Source: Chrysogorgia sp. JL179-B06 (taxonomy: Eukaryota; Cnidaria; Anthozoa; Scleralcyonacea; Chrysogorgiidae). From it: a stretch of DNA of 64,000 bases. Positions 11,229 to 23,300 of the stretch are shown in pieces (within the stretch, counting starts at the first letter, position 1; the number at the start of each line of letters is the position of its first letter). A program made the translations under genes and the position numbers. A model generated the notes under the pieces. It was not told where the DNA came from. It saw only the letters and a list, made by a program, of their open reading frames with translations, and ran no database searches. Where the stretch lies: assembly GCA_035772405.1 (NCBI GenBank), contig JAYKKM010000450.1:2943501-3007500 (forward strand). Direction: 5' to 3'.

Positions 11229-11724
11229 GACGTATTAGGAACAATATATTCTTAAAGTTACTTATAAAACTAATTACAGTTTCATTATAAGATAAAGTCT
11301 ATACTACATATATTACCACCATGAACAAAAAACTATTAATTTAAAAAAAGAAAAGTCTTAAGTGCTGACATAAAACTACTTAACATTTCAAAGCTTCTAA
11401 TTTCCTGTGGTAATAAATTCCACAGTTTTGGTGCAGCTGAAACCGAGAATGCTCTGTCTCCATGAGTCACCGTTTGGGATTTTGGCTCAAGTAGCAAGTA
11501 GGTTTATATTTAGTTAGCAAATCAGTAACACAAACAGGTGCCTATCTTAAAAACAATCCTTGATCTCACCGGCAACCAGTGAAGATTACGTAGCACAGGC
11601 GAGATATGCTCCGATTTTGTAACCCCTGCAGCAACAAGTCTAGCAGCTGTATTTTGAATTCGCTGTACTTGCTCAATTCAGTTTCTGGTAAGCCATATAG
11701 GATGCTATTACAGCTGTCAAGTTT
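11186..11724 (-). mobile_element. LINE 3' fragment with (AAT)n tail
   Basis: Read on minus in shifting frames it encodes SCNSILYGLPETELSKY, EHISPVLRNLHWLPV and GDRAFSVSAPKLWNLLP, which are C-terminal motifs of Jockey/L2/CR1-superfamily reverse transcriptases. The 3' tail is the (AAT)n tract at 11186-11226. It interrupts the LTR between GCGTAT and GTCCTTAT. Confidence 0.8.
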
Positions 11725-11775
11725 TGTCCTTATGTCGCTAGTGAAAACTAGGCACTGAAATATTAACACTGAATT

Positions 11776-12388
11776 TATTTATTTAGCTTCGCCTCTTAAA
11801 AATACATAAAAGAAGCAGGGTCACCACAACAGTTAAATACCAATTACAGTGGGCCCTTACAAAAATAAAATAATAACTAATAACAGCAACTTATGGGTTC
11901 AGTGAGGCTTCGCGATGTGTTGCACTTTAGGCAGACAGTTTTCCAAGTTCGAGGATCGTCAACATTATAACAGGATAATAGAGCATAATTATAATAGTCT
12001 AATAGTGATTTCTTAAATTTTTTAAAGTTTAAATGATCTGGCCTTAAGTGTTCAGGGAGAGAGTTCCAAGTCCTAGTTGTTCTAATAAGAAATGAGCGAT
12101 TGAAAGTAGTTGTTTTACATTTACGTTGACGGAATGAGATTGCATTGACATTTGTGGAGGATCTAGTAAGCCTTAAGGGAACAAGAACAATGCCATTGAT
12201 GGCCTTAAAGAAGAACAGTAAGCCTTAACAGTAAGTCGACATACTCGTGCCAGTAGGAAACAGACCTGCGTAGAAAACCAAGCATTTTGTTGGCTGTTGT
12301 GCATCGATCGAAGGTGTGCTTTGACCATGTTTGCGCACTAGTAACCCATATGCCAAGGTCCTTCTCGTCTGATGTAACTGCGAGGGTC
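11776..12388 (-). mobile_element. CR1-like LINE 3' fragment with (AAAT)n tail
   Basis: On minus it reads DEKDLGIWVTSAQTWSKHTF, TANKMLGFLRRS, RTTRTWNSLPEHLRPDHF and DDPRTWKTVC, diagnostic of the C-terminal end of CR1-type reverse transcriptases. Related to the fragment at 61665-61928. It ends in an ATTT-repeat tail at about 11773-11785 on plus. Confidence 0.8.
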
Positions 12389-13189
12389 CTACGCACATAA
12401 AAACCAGAAATTTGGCCAAAAAGTACAGGGGTTAGTTAACCTTAACTTTCTGACGATTTTCGACCATTTTCAAATTGTCAAAATAAGCTTCAAATTAGAA
12501 AATATAGCACAAATCGTCGATCATAACCGTCCCAGCGGTTCAGTATATAAAATGATCCCGCTTGGTTACGAGAGCCTTGTGCAGCAGAGAAACTTAGCGT
12601 CGTAATGTACTGCAGTATAATATATTATGGCAGGGATAGTGGAGTGAAGGTGTTGGACGTAGTTGAAAAAGTACCGTGAATGAGCGTTTATTTCGAGCGA
12701 AGGTGTTGCTGAAAAATGGCCGTGAATGAGTGTTTATTTCGAGTGTGGGTGTTTGAGGTTGGTTGTGTCAAACCTTGTTAGTTTGTGGCCGTCACACAAT
12801 AAGGTTAAGTTGGACATCTTGACAAGAAATAAAACAGCGTTGCATTCTTGTGACTCATGATGGAATAAAGTTGTGCCATTGCGGTTAACTTTATTACCAG
12901 TTAGAAAAGCCTAAACATTTTTATTTTGGTAAAAATGAAATATATTTTACAAAGAGGTTTTAATTCGATATTGTAAAAATTAATTACCCATGCAGAAGTG
13001 TCCCACAATAATTATCAAGGATAACTCTGTTAGAAATGAGTTATTTCACTACCTTATGTTTTAAAACATTCGCTAAAACTACACGTCTTATTGAGTCATA
13101 GTGACAGCTTTAGATGAAATACTATAGCCTAAGAATGAATAAAAATCAATGGAATATTTCCGCTAAATGTCGAACGCCGTTATAGAACA

Positions 13190-13812
13190 CAAAAATTTGA
13201 ATAGATAATTAGTTGAAAGAATCCCATAATACTTAGAACGAGAACCTCTCTTTAACTTTGGGGTTCACTACAGACTGAAGTAATTCATGTCGTGGTACTG
13301 AATGCTGCTGTTAAATGTATTTGTAAATGCATTACGTAGCTATAGTACTTTAGTTATACCACGGCACTGAACAGCGACAGGGTTGCATTTATAAATGCAC
13401 ACCACACGTAGCTATAGTAAGTGATGAGGAGGAAAAGCTACATCAATCGCAATGAACAAAATGAAAAAAGAGAAAATACACTGCATAAATAATAAGGTTT
13501 AATGTCTTGAAAATACATCGTTCGGTTTCTGAGGATACGAGCTTGACAATCGCCCATGTATCGTTCAAAAATTGAATATGATAATTAGTTGAAAGAGTCC
13601 CACAATATTTAACACGAGAACCTGTCTTTAACTACGGGGTCATTACAGACTGAATTTTCAATTCATGCAAAAGTTCTGACAGCTGTTAAATGTGTTTCGT
13701 AAATGCATTACGCAGCTAATAGTACTTTAGTATACCACGGCACTTAATAGTAGCCGCGGGGTTGCATTTATAAATGCAAACCACGTAGCTGTAGTAAGTG
13801 AGGAGGAAGCTG
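13190..13812. repeat. Direct duplication, two ~250-bp copies 375 bp apart
   Basis: About 13190-13440 and 13567-13812 share AATTAGTTGAAAGA, ACGAGAACCT, AAATGCATTACG, TATACCACGGCACT and GTTGCATTTATAAATGCA. Between them lies a piece of the tRNA-like SINE body (about 13523-13565). No ORF of note is present. Confidence 0.75.
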
Positions 13813-13964
13813 CTTTTATAGAGCTTCAACCTCAATAATAATAATACTGTAAATATATTTATCATCTTGAACAGCTTGAGAAAATATTTAAAATTTATAT
13901 TGTCAATTATATCTTCTTTCTTTCTTTCTTTATTCCTTCTGCCTTGTCCGTGTCTCGATTTCTT

Positions 13965-14042
13965 CCTTAGTTCCACAGACACTCGAACCCACAGGTGTGA
14001 TCTTGCAGTCACACGCTTTACCGCTTAGGCCACCGAAGCTTG
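13965..14042 (-). repeat. tRNA-like SINE head remnant
   Basis: Read on minus: GGTGGCCTAAGCGGTAAAGC (A-box-like), an anticodon-like loop ACTGCAAGA, and GGGTTCGAGT (B-box-like). T-stem pairing is imperfect and no intact acceptor stem is found, so it is not called a tRNA gene. Confidence 0.5.
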
Positions 14043-14739
14043 CGATGAAGACTCTCGGCAAATTGATAATTTCCTCCTTTAAGAATAAAATAAAACAAAA
14101 AAAAAATTAAACTAAAATCACTAAAATAAACGGTTTTTAAAAGATACTGAACATTAGATGACAAACAGTAATTAACAAGACAACATTACAGTAAAATTGT
14201 ACACTTTTATCGGGTTTTATAGAGTACTGTAGACATAGTACAGTTAGATCTGTGGTGGTGGGGTCACGAGGGGAAACTGGGTGGAGCGGTCACCAAGCTC
14301 GAAGGACGCCATCATTGTCGAAGAAGAAAGCTTAATTCCATAAGTGTTATTTCTATATCAAATTATGGCTATAAAAGGAAAGCTGAACATCCCAAAAACT
14401 CTCAAAAGGAACCTAAGACGTCCAGAATACCGAAACTGAAGTTTTGAAGAAATTCGATAAAAGACTGGCAAAATATGGCTTATTCAAAGAGACCATGTGG
14501 CCGAACGACAAGATGGCCGGTCGAATCCTCAAATATTGCAAACATAAAAAATCATGATTTTACTGGAAATAGAAGACAGCGATATAATATCTCAACTAAT
14601 CTGTAAGTAAAGTATCTCAATTGGGAAACATTTGAACCCTCTTTTAATTTTTAAACAAAATTTTTTGAAATTCCACCCAGACTAATTTGCGACATTTTGT
14701 CTGAGCTAATTAATTATTCATGTTCTTCTTGCACTGATC

Positions 14740-15030
14740 TGTTAACCTTGCTTCATTTATTTATTTATTGGTTTAAAAACATTATTATTCAGTTAATTCA
14801 ATTCAGTTAAAATAAGTCAATTCAGTTAAAATAAGTCGATTATTTTAAAATAAATTCTGCAATTATTTTAAAATAAATGCTGTTAAAATAAATCAATTAT
14901 GTTAAAATAAATCAATTCTATTATAATAAATAAATTAAATAAATATATATTATAATTAATATATTTTATTATTCAGTATTATTTATTTCTGTAGTTTATT
15001 TGTTTATTTATTTATTTATTTAGTAGCTAT
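14740..15030. repeat. AT-rich degenerate repeats
   Basis: Repeats of AATTCAGTTAAAATAAGTC and AAAATAAATCAATTC, followed by TTTATTTATTTA. Nothing else is seen between 14050 and 15030. Confidence 0.7.
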
Positions 15031-16740
15031 AACATTTGGCATTATTAATTCTAATCATTTTGTCATCATGTTTTCAGATTTACCTAAAAAGATGGTAAGA
15101 CAACCCAAAAGACAAGATTCCATACAAGATAGCCCTAAAGACAAGACCTCATGCCAAGTCAAAGACCCCATGCACACAACCGTAAAGACAAGTCCTAATG
15201 CCACGACCTATGTTAATTGCCCACAAGAGAGATTGCCAACACTGGTGAGTTCCTACAATAAGTTTAATGCAGTATTATAGTTGACATATTTCAATGAGAT
15301 CAAAGAAATTCCCATTACCTAATAAAGAACATGGTCCTTACATAATTATTTTAGTATTTAAACAAAAGCAAATTTAAATTGAGAGCAAACTTTGCAATAA
15401 TTTATTTGGACATCATGATAGGGATATTGTACTTCTATGATTAACCTAGCTAGTCTGTTTCAAAGCCCTGAAAAAAAGACGATCATTTTAAATGTGTCCT
15501 ATTGTACAGTATTGTTTTTGAAAATCCAGTAGGATATTCTAGATTTATTTATTTATAATTTATTGAATATGTTTTTTTAAGAAACTAGCACTTGTTAAGA
15601 AACTGTTTAATATATTAAACCACAAATTAAACCACAAAACAGGATTAAACCACAAATGTCTGTATATCCTAACCATTATGCACTTGGCATTAATTATTTC
15701 TAATCATTATGTTATCATTATTTCCAGATTTTCCTAAAAAATGGTAACACAGATCCCATGCATGACCACCCTAGAGTCCATTGTCCTGATGTCAAGATAA
15801 CCCTAAAGACAAGTTTTTCCCATGTAAGACAACTCAAGATATGACATAATTATGATGGCAGGACAGCCCTAGAGACAAGACCCCATGTGAGACAAGATCC
15901 TGTGCAAGACAATGAGCAGACCAGTCCTAATGCCAAGACACAAAACTGAGAGGAAAGACCTATGTCAAGCCCACAAGAGAGATTGCCAACAATGGTAAGT
16001 TCCTATGTTTAATGCAATATTGTAGTCACAATATTTCAATGAGATAAAAAAGAACTCCTTACAGGTACCTTTAAAAAACATAGTCCTTACATACAGGTAA
16101 TTATTTTATTTTCAATTTTAAAAATGATGACCACATTAAGCATCTAAGAAAAGCTCTTATTTGAATTTGATTGGAGTCAAGTATTTAAAAGAAACCAGTA
16201 GGACTGAAAAAGAAACTGAAAAAGAAACTGTAAATGTGTCATACAGCATGTGTTTTTTGAGAAACTATTGGGATTTTAAGTTGATTTGTTTATAATTTAT
16301 TGAATATAAGTTTATTAATGTACTGTTTACAGTAACTTTACGAAACAAGCAGTTGTGTTTTATTTGGATTAAAACCATGAAGGAGTATTCCAACTAGTTT
16401 TAGACCTGATGGAACATGAACTATATAAATGCATTTTAGAGTTAATTTTAAAAGTCAACCTTATTTTACTTTTTTACTGTAATTCATTTAAATATTAATT
16501 TTAGTGACCATTGTGCACTTGGCATTAATTATTTCTAATCATTATGTTATCATTATTTCCAGATCAACCTAAAAATGGCAATACAGTACCCCATGCAAGA
16601 CAACCCAACTGGCAAACCAATAGCAAGAGATATGCTCCATGCAAGATACAATCCCATGCAGACAAGAAAGTTCTTCCAAGTGATATTGTCAACAATTGTG
16701 AGTTCCTATATGTAGTAATCCATTATAAAATAGCATTTTG
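15030..16740 (+). other. Three diverged exon-like cassettes in tandem
   Basis: Each cassette has an upstream TGTTATCATTATTTCCAG-type acceptor, a short exon-like segment starting ATTTACCTAAAAA or its variants, rich in CCCTAAAGACAAGACC-like sub-repeats, and a donor after GATTGCCAACA (GTGAGT, GTAAGT, GTGAGT). Segments are 15078-15244 (167 bp), 15728-15994 (267 bp) and 16563-16697 (135 bp). Flanks are also repeated (TTTAATGCA, TATTTCAATGAGAT). Cassette 1 is open (SDLPKKMVRQPKRQDSIQDS and on); cassette 2 meets a stop after FPKKW. No protein family is recognised. It could be a duplicated exon of a non-coding or decayed gene. Confidence 0.45.
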
Positions 16741-16929
16741 AAAAGGTGTGATTGGCTAAAAGCCATGTTTCTATAACTGTATAGATACAAGAAAATTTCC
16801 CTGCCATTCCTTAAGTCAAACAAAAGCTTGCTAAAAGCTTTTAAAGTTTAAAAAAGGACAAATTCTGATTTTTTAAGACAACATTCATGTGTTTCTTGTC
16901 AAATAAATTGCTCTTTATACAAGTAAATA

Positions 16930-16985
16930 GAATAAGGTTAATTTATTAAATTAATGAAAATTAATTTAATAAATTAACCTTATTC
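16930..16985. repeat. Perfect 25-bp-arm hairpin
   Basis: GAATAAGGTTAATTTATTAA and on (16930-16954) is exactly complementary to 16961-16985, with a 6-nt loop TGAAAA. AT-rich. The rest of 16740-17670 shows no gene. Confidence 0.95.
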
Positions 16986-17809
16986 CTACATTTTACTTTT
17001 TCAAAATGTTATTTTATAAAATAGAAAACATTTTTTGTGCATCCATACAAACTGTATGGCAGAAAATGTTTTCTGCTTCTTAAGCATATGATCAAAGAGG
17101 TTCCCTTACCTTTACATAACAAGTTGTCCTAACATACTGTCCTTGTTCTATTTCTTCATTTCTCACCTAAAACAAAATGATAGAACACAAAAACTGTTTC
17201 AAAAAACTGTTTCAAAAAACTTATCAAAACAATACAAAATGTGATGACACTGTAAGAGACCCTCTTTGATGTTTGTTATGTTTGTTATTGGTTAGGTTTG
17301 AGAGAGAGAAGGGATGTGTCGGATCCAGATACTCAGTAAAATTCCTCTATGCTTAGTATCTGTATGGTGATTTCACCATGCAGATACTACAGATAGAGAT
17401 GCTATCCAGATATAGATACTATCCAGTAAATATCTGTTACCAGATATTTACCAGATATATAGTGTTAGGGTTTTTAGAATACTAAAACTTGTTGGTTGAG
17501 TGAGCTGCAGTAAAGAAACATTTTAAGTAATGTTCAAAGTATTTTGAGTAATATATATATATATAATAGCTATTCGGTTTAATTTGGTATCCGTAGTATC
17601 TGGCACATCCCTTACTATTAAGTTTTATTTATTAAATGTGTATTTATTTACACACTGTGGTTAATTGGGCTGATCAAACAAATAGAGTGTTTTCACTTGA
17701 TTTCATGACCATAATTCGGCTCAATTTCCATATAAAAGTACCCAAATGATGTCATCGTTCGGTCTATGTATAGTCACTAACAGGGGTATTGTTGCATAAG
17801 TAGTCTTAT

Positions 17810-18375
17810 CAGCATTATATGTGTTATATGCGTTATAGATGTTATGTTCGTTATAGGCATTATGTGTGTTGTGTGTTATAGTCGTTATGTGCGTTATAGC
17901 CGGTATATGTGTTATTGACATTATGTGTGTTGACGTTATGTGCGTTATTGATGTTATGTGCGTTATTGATGTTATGTGCGTTATAGCCGTTATGTGCGTT
18001 ATAGCCGTTATGTGCGTTATAGCCGTTATGTGCGTTATAGATGTTATGTGTGTAATAGCCGTTATGTGCGTTATAGCCGTTATGTGTGTTATAGCCGTTA
18101 TGTGTGTTATAGCCGTTATATGTGTTATAGCTGTTATATGTGTTATGTGTGTTATAGCCATTATGTGCGTTATAGACGTTGTGCGCGTTATAGCTGTTCT
18201 GTGTGTTATTGACGTTATGTGCGTTATATAGCCGTTATATGTGTTATAGTGTTTGTGCGTAATGTGTGTTATTGACGTTATGTGCATTATAGCCGTTATG
18301 TGCGTTATAGCCGTTATGTGCGTTATAGCCGTTATGTGCGTTATAGCCGTATTGTGTGTTATAGCCGTTATGTGC
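17810..18375. repeat. 18-bp minisatellite (GTTATAGCCGTTATGTGC)
   Basis: Roughly 30 variants of an 18-mer alternate ATAGCCGTT, ATTGACGTT and ATAGATGTT. Because 18 is a multiple of 3, frames stay open on both strands (ITHITAITH on minus, VMCVIA on plus); these are not credible proteins. Confidence 0.92.
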
Positions 18376-18954
18376 AAACAAATAAAAACGTAAGCCCCCC
18401 CCCAGGCTCTGTATATGTGACTTACGACACTCCTACACTTTGTAAAGCTTCGTCGGGGAGCTATAGCTGTTTAACATCTTGGCCCCGACTCAGATTTCCT
18501 GCCCAAGGTTTTCTCCTAAATGGTTTTCCTGGACAGGTTTTTTCTGGCCTCCCTGATGTCAGCTGCCCAGGGTGCCGTAAATCACAATCCAGGGCCTTCC
18601 TATCCCAAAAAATTTAAAATATATATGAAAAAGATGGTTTCGACAGGGGGTTGTCGGTAAATTGCGCTATTGCAGGAGAGTATTTAGATGTTGCTTCTAA
18701 TTAATCCCAATTTATCTAGTTAATATAAATTTGCACGTTATAGCTGTTATGTGTGTGATAGCCATTATGGGCATTATGTGAGACTATACATATACTGAAT
18801 CATGACATCATTTGGGTACTTTTATATGGAAATTAACCTGTTTCTTCTGTGTGCAATTCTCATGGCACCACACTAGAATTACCAACACCTTACACACAAT
18901 GACACATCAATGAACAAAACACGCAACTATGATACAAACATAGGCTAATCTTTT

Positions 18955-19105
18955 TACTTCACTGTGAAGATGACTGCCACTGAGGCTGTCGAACAGTCAG
19001 TCTTTCTCAATAATACACACACCCAGTTTGCAAACAAATATAGGTGAAGCTAACAATTTTTTACTTGACCGTGATGACCACCACTGAGGCTGCCAGTCAC
19101 CAACA
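18955..19105. repeat. Penelope-type end fragments
   Basis: Two copies of GATGACYRCCACTGAGGCTG followed by CAGTC...TTTCTCAA correspond to the terminal sequence of the Penelope-like elements at 22.1, 26.5, 32.9 and 35.8 kb. Confidence 0.6.
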
Positions 19106-19974
19106 AATATTTCTCAAGACTACATTTATAACTTCAAACATAATATTCCACACCCAGTTTGCAAAGTAAGCAGTCTGTCATTTGAAGTGAAAACACTCTA
19201 TTTGTTTATTAATAGACCTTATTCATAAATAGCAGCCAATTTAATATTAATTTATGTGCATATAAATTACCCTCATAGCCTTGTTATTGTGTACGAAATT
19301 CAATAATAATAATACAACGCCAATACAATATTCTAACCATCGAGCTAACGGAGCTACCTATGACTCAGATGGGTAGAACTTAATGTTAAAAAAATACTGG
19401 TTTTATTCGGACTTAAGTCAATTAATGTAAGGCAACATTTAGGTTCAAAAGAGCCACCCAAATAGGACATCTGATTGGCATAGTGGCTAGGCGGGTTAAG
19501 TTTTCTTTTCTTTTAAATTTTATTTTGGATTATTGTAATTTTTAATTATGGGGATGTGAGTTGACTGGTGTACACTGTAGGAATGAGTTAGCTCAACAGA
19601 TGGGATTCATCATGTGCTGCAATAATGCCATGCGTTTTCCTCTGCGCTGAGGGGGTGGTAGTGGGATGGGAGCACTGGGGTGGGGGCCTGCATGATCAGG
19701 TGAAAGCGAGTGTGTGGTAACAGTGCATGGGGATAAAGAGAAAGGACAGAGGGTGCGGGGTAGTTAGGTAGAAAATAGGTAGTGAGGCAGTTAGGGACTT
19801 AGCTAGGGAGCTAGGGATTTAGCTAGGGACTAGTTGGGCAATGGGGTCTATTATAATGTAATGCATGTTTTCTGATTTGCATATGGGATTAATTTGCATG
19901 TTTCACAAATTTGCATGTTTTGGTTGCCTTTACACAAGCAATTGTGTAAGTAGTTGTTGTTATCTTTAGTCCGG

Positions 19975-20262
19975 CCCCAGCTGACACACTTAGTGTTACT
20001 CCTACTTTTAGTATGAGTAGCATTAAGATAGTTAGATGGGGCAGTTTAATTTTGTTGAAGTTTAATTTTGTTGTATTTTAGTTTTTATCTTAGTTGCTCG
20101 AGCTAACTCACTTAGTGTTACTCCAACCTTCAGTATGAGTAGCACTAGGGGAGTTAGCTCAGGCAGTTTAACTTTGTTGTATTTTAGTCTAAGTGCCCCA
20201 GCTGGCTCCCTTAGTGCTACTCCTACTTTTAGTAGGAGTAGCACTAGGGGAGTCAGCTGGGG
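19975..20262. repeat. Three tandem related hairpins
   Basis: Hairpins lie at 19975-20041, 20101-20159 and 20196-20262, each about 60-67 nt with arms of 26-32 bp and a 3-5 nt loop. All share the CTTAGTGYTACTCC...GTAGCACTAGGGGAG core and are separated by GCAGTTTAA...TTGTATTTTAGT spacers. The third stem has only two non-Watson-Crick positions in 32; the first is the most degraded. Confidence 0.85.
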
Positions 20263-20264
20263 TA

Positions 20265-22140
20265 ATTATTTTTTAAGTATTAGGAGAATTCCCATGGGAA
20301 TTGAATTTTTTATTAAAAAGGAGTCATATTAATTTTTGTAAATATTTATTGAAAAAAAACAATTGTAAATAGAGTAATTACAACTTGAATAAATTATTAC
20401 AAAGAGAAAAACTTTTGTATTTGTGTGAATCATTAAAGAAGAGAACATGTATTGGCTGATAAGAAAATACAGCTTTTGTTTTAAACACAAGTCAACAAGA
20501 ACTGTATTTCCAAAGCAATTACTAACATTGTCAAGAATTTAACACCAACTCAGTAAAAAACAAACACTGAATTACTGGCATTAAACTCAGAAACGACAAC
20601 AGCTGTTAGTTATTGCTTAAACATGACTTGTTCTTTTTAACTCAAGTACAAGTATTATACTCAAAGAGATTAACAATTATGCAACAACATTGGTAAAATA
20701 AACATGGTAGCTGTTTTTAGAATATCACAGCAAACCCTGACATTCACAAATTATTTGCACAATTGAAACGAAAGAACACGGCTGTTGAATGATGATGTCT
20801 TTTTAATTTCCACTAAGATCATTTTCAATGTTCAAAGCAATAAAATAACAAAATGGAATCCATACAGCCATAGATCTTTCTCTTTTTAACCTGACTACCG
20901 TCACTGTCATCAAAAGATGAACACTCAATCAAAACATGTTCTTTGGCAATGTCAAATTGAAATATTTCCCTGGCACATGTGACAAGTTTCTATCTGAGTC
21001 AATCAATCATTTGTCACATCAATGCATCCAGGAACCGTAGTTAAAAAACAAATAATATTTAAATCAAAGACCTTTGAGTGTTATGTTTAGAAATGTTAAT
21101 AATTTGATATCTGCTCTTGCACTCGAGAAACAACTTCAGCAACTTTTCACATTTTGAGATAAATCACTGAATGTTATGAAAAAATAAGGTTGAATTGTAT
21201 TTTTGTGATTTCAAATTAATCACGAAAAATTCCTACTTTGTACTACTTTTGTACGACTTTTTTGTACATTTTCCTACTTTTGCTAAAATGTTAGTCCTAC
21301 TTTGATCCTACTTTTTGACAGAATGCCTGCAACATTTTCGTTCTCATATTTTATGCTTCTGGACAGGACCATTTTAGATTTCGCTTGACAGCTGCTCAAA
21401 GTTGATGTACAGCAGCAGTTTTCTTTTTCAATTTTGACATCATTGAGTGCAAACAACAAACGACAAGCACTCAATGATGTCAAGATTGAAAACGTCCATT
21501 GCACATCAAGTTTCAGAAATAAAAAGCATATAATACAAGAATGAAAACGTTATTTCTCGAGTACAAGATCAGATATTGTAAAACCATTAACATTTCTAAA
21601 CACTATACTTAAAGGCCCTTTATTTAAATGTTATTTGACAACAGTTCCCCTTTAACTTTGACATTAAATTCAGAACATGTTTTCCTCAATCGTGTTCACA
21701 TGTAGATGACAATGACGGTATTAATAATGGTAAAAACTAAAGAACTTTGTTCATGTTGCTGCTAGGAGGTGATACAAATATTATTCGGAAAGACTTGCAA
21801 ATTTTCTGATGATCAATCACACTGCCATAAAACATTTCATGCTTTTTATGAAATAATAATAATCTAGTGCTGTGGGGGAATTCATTGATATTTTCTTGGA
21901 ACTTTGCAATGGATTTGTACATATTTTTTTTGAAATCAATCTCAAAGTAATCTTAGAATTACAAAAAATCAAAAATGTCACTTGATATTTTTTGTCAGTA
22001 AAAAATCTTTTATCACCTTCAGCAGCAAAACAAAAAACAAAGTGCTTTAATTTTAAAAGTGTCTATCTCATGTCATTGTTTGGGTTTTTTATACATTTCT
22101 GATAAAAATTGCTTAATATTATCATCAATTAAATTTTCAT
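20265..22140. other. Gene-poor stretch with one hairpin
   Basis: No exon, repeat family or domain is recognised except a hairpin with 26-bp arms at 21425-21450 and 21467-21492 (TTTTCAATYTTGACATCATT). Short open frames here have no recognisable motif. Confidence 0.5.
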
Positions 22141-22145
22141 TAGAA

Positions 22146-23300
22146 GTGTGAAGTTGATTTGCCAGATTGTGGTACCCTTGTTAGAGAATATTGTTGGTGA
22201 CTGACGTTTCGATGGCCTCAGTGGCGGTCATCTTCAGAGTCAAGTAAAGCATGTTAGTCAGGTTTGCCTATATACATATATAGGTCTGGTTCACTACGTC
22301 ATTGTTTGTTTGTATCATAATTAGTGTGAGTTACATCATGCATAATTAGTGTGAGTTACATCATGCTTAATTAATGCGAGTTACATCATTGTTTGTTGGT
22401 GTGTGTGTAATGTGTTGGTAATTGTCATGATCTATTAATTGGTTTATGTTCCAAGTACCAACTTTATCATGTAGACCCTTAGTTGCTGTATGGCAATACA
22501 TTTAACGAAGTCCAAGTCAATGTTGCATTTCATTTGTATGTGGTGTTCAGTAATGTGATTAATTCTGTTCCTATTTCTAAAAGCTTGTTTGTGTTCAGTT
22601 AGACTGATTTTTTAGGTTTCTGCTGGTCTCACCAATATAAGTGACCTGGCAGTCGGCACATTTGATCTTGTAAATTGCACTCTGTCTGTTGTGAGGTGGT
22701 TCTTTGTCTTTCATCATTATTAGTAAGTATATGTTGCAAAGTGGTCATAGGTTTGTGGGCTACATGCATGTTGCAAGGTCGTAAAATATGTGCAATAGTT
22801 TCTGATGTACCTTGAATGTATGATATTGTTGCCTTTGTCCCAGTTGTACTGCTGTTGGTCTTGTTGGTCTCATTGTTTTTTGTTGCTGTTGGTCTGTTCA
22901 GTTCAACAAGGTTAGTATTGTAGTTGTTTTGGGAAAGATGTGACAAAGAGGTTCCATTTTGTTGTGTATAGTTTCGAGTGAACTACAAATAAGTTATGCT
23001 TGTCATGGTTGTTGCTTTGTGTACCGTTGGGTTGTAGGATGATTGATCCAGCAGTCTATCACTGTGTGTTGGTTTTCCGTAAACACTAGTCCTCACTAGT
23101 TCTTGTAGGAAGAGCTCCATTCTCCTCATTACTTTGGTAAATTGTATGTCACAGTTCTTTTTGTTTACAAAACCAAAAGGGCAATGTTTGTTTGTAAGTT
23201 GTTCCTCTATGGCTTGCATTACAATCTCAGCAACCACGACTGAGGTCCCATGTAACTGTTTGGAGTGTGTGTCATTGTACTGAAAATGTTGTCAGTGGGT
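22146..23300 (-). mobile_element. Penelope-like element, 3' part, degraded
   Basis: On minus, a reverse-transcriptase stretch (LVRTSVYGKPTHSDRLLDQS, 22983-23237) is followed by a linker (YIQGTSETIAHILRP, HKPMTTLQHILTN) and, one frame over, a GIY-YIG endonuclease start (AIYKIKCADCQVTYIGETSR, about 22615-22675). This domain order is diagnostic of Penelope-like retroelements, whose GIY-YIG nuclease nicks the target. Stops and frameshifts interrupt it. The element end (TGACTGACGTTTCGATGGCC) is at about 22200. Confidence 0.85.

Larger units (their letters stand above)
8231..12676 (+). mobile_element. Internally deleted BEL/Pao-type LTR retrotransposon
   Basis: Long direct repeats (8231-9355 and 10929-12676) bracket a remnant of a BEL/Pao polyprotein. 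A purine-rich stretch (GGAGAGGAGAGGA) stands at the start of the right repeat, as expected of a polypurine tract. Reverse transcriptase, RNase H and the integrase core are missing. The right LTR is longer because two LINE fragments are inserted in it. LTR ends are inferred from where similarity stops and do not show a clean TG...CA boundary. Confidence 0.65.
10929..12676 (+). repeat. Right LTR of the BEL/Pao element, interrupted by two LINEs
   Basis: LTR segments are 10929-11185, about 11725-11775 and about 12389-12676. Between them lie LINE fragments 11186-11724 and 11776-12388. The segments join to match the left LTR in order. Confidence 0.65.
17676..19206. mobile_element. MITE-like element with ~24-bp terminal inverted repeats and internal satellite
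   Basis: AACAAATAGAGTGTTTTCAC at the left end is mirrored at about 19182-19206. A second, inner inverted pair (TTTCCATATAAAAGTACCCA, 17727-17778 and about 18780-18832) brackets the 18-bp array. The right part also carries Penelope-type end sequence (18955-19105), so it is composite. No transposase is present. Confidence 0.55.

Noticed and set aside
17721..18617. Open frames of ITHITA and VMCVIA repeats
   Set aside because: An 18-bp satellite keeps frames open on both strands.
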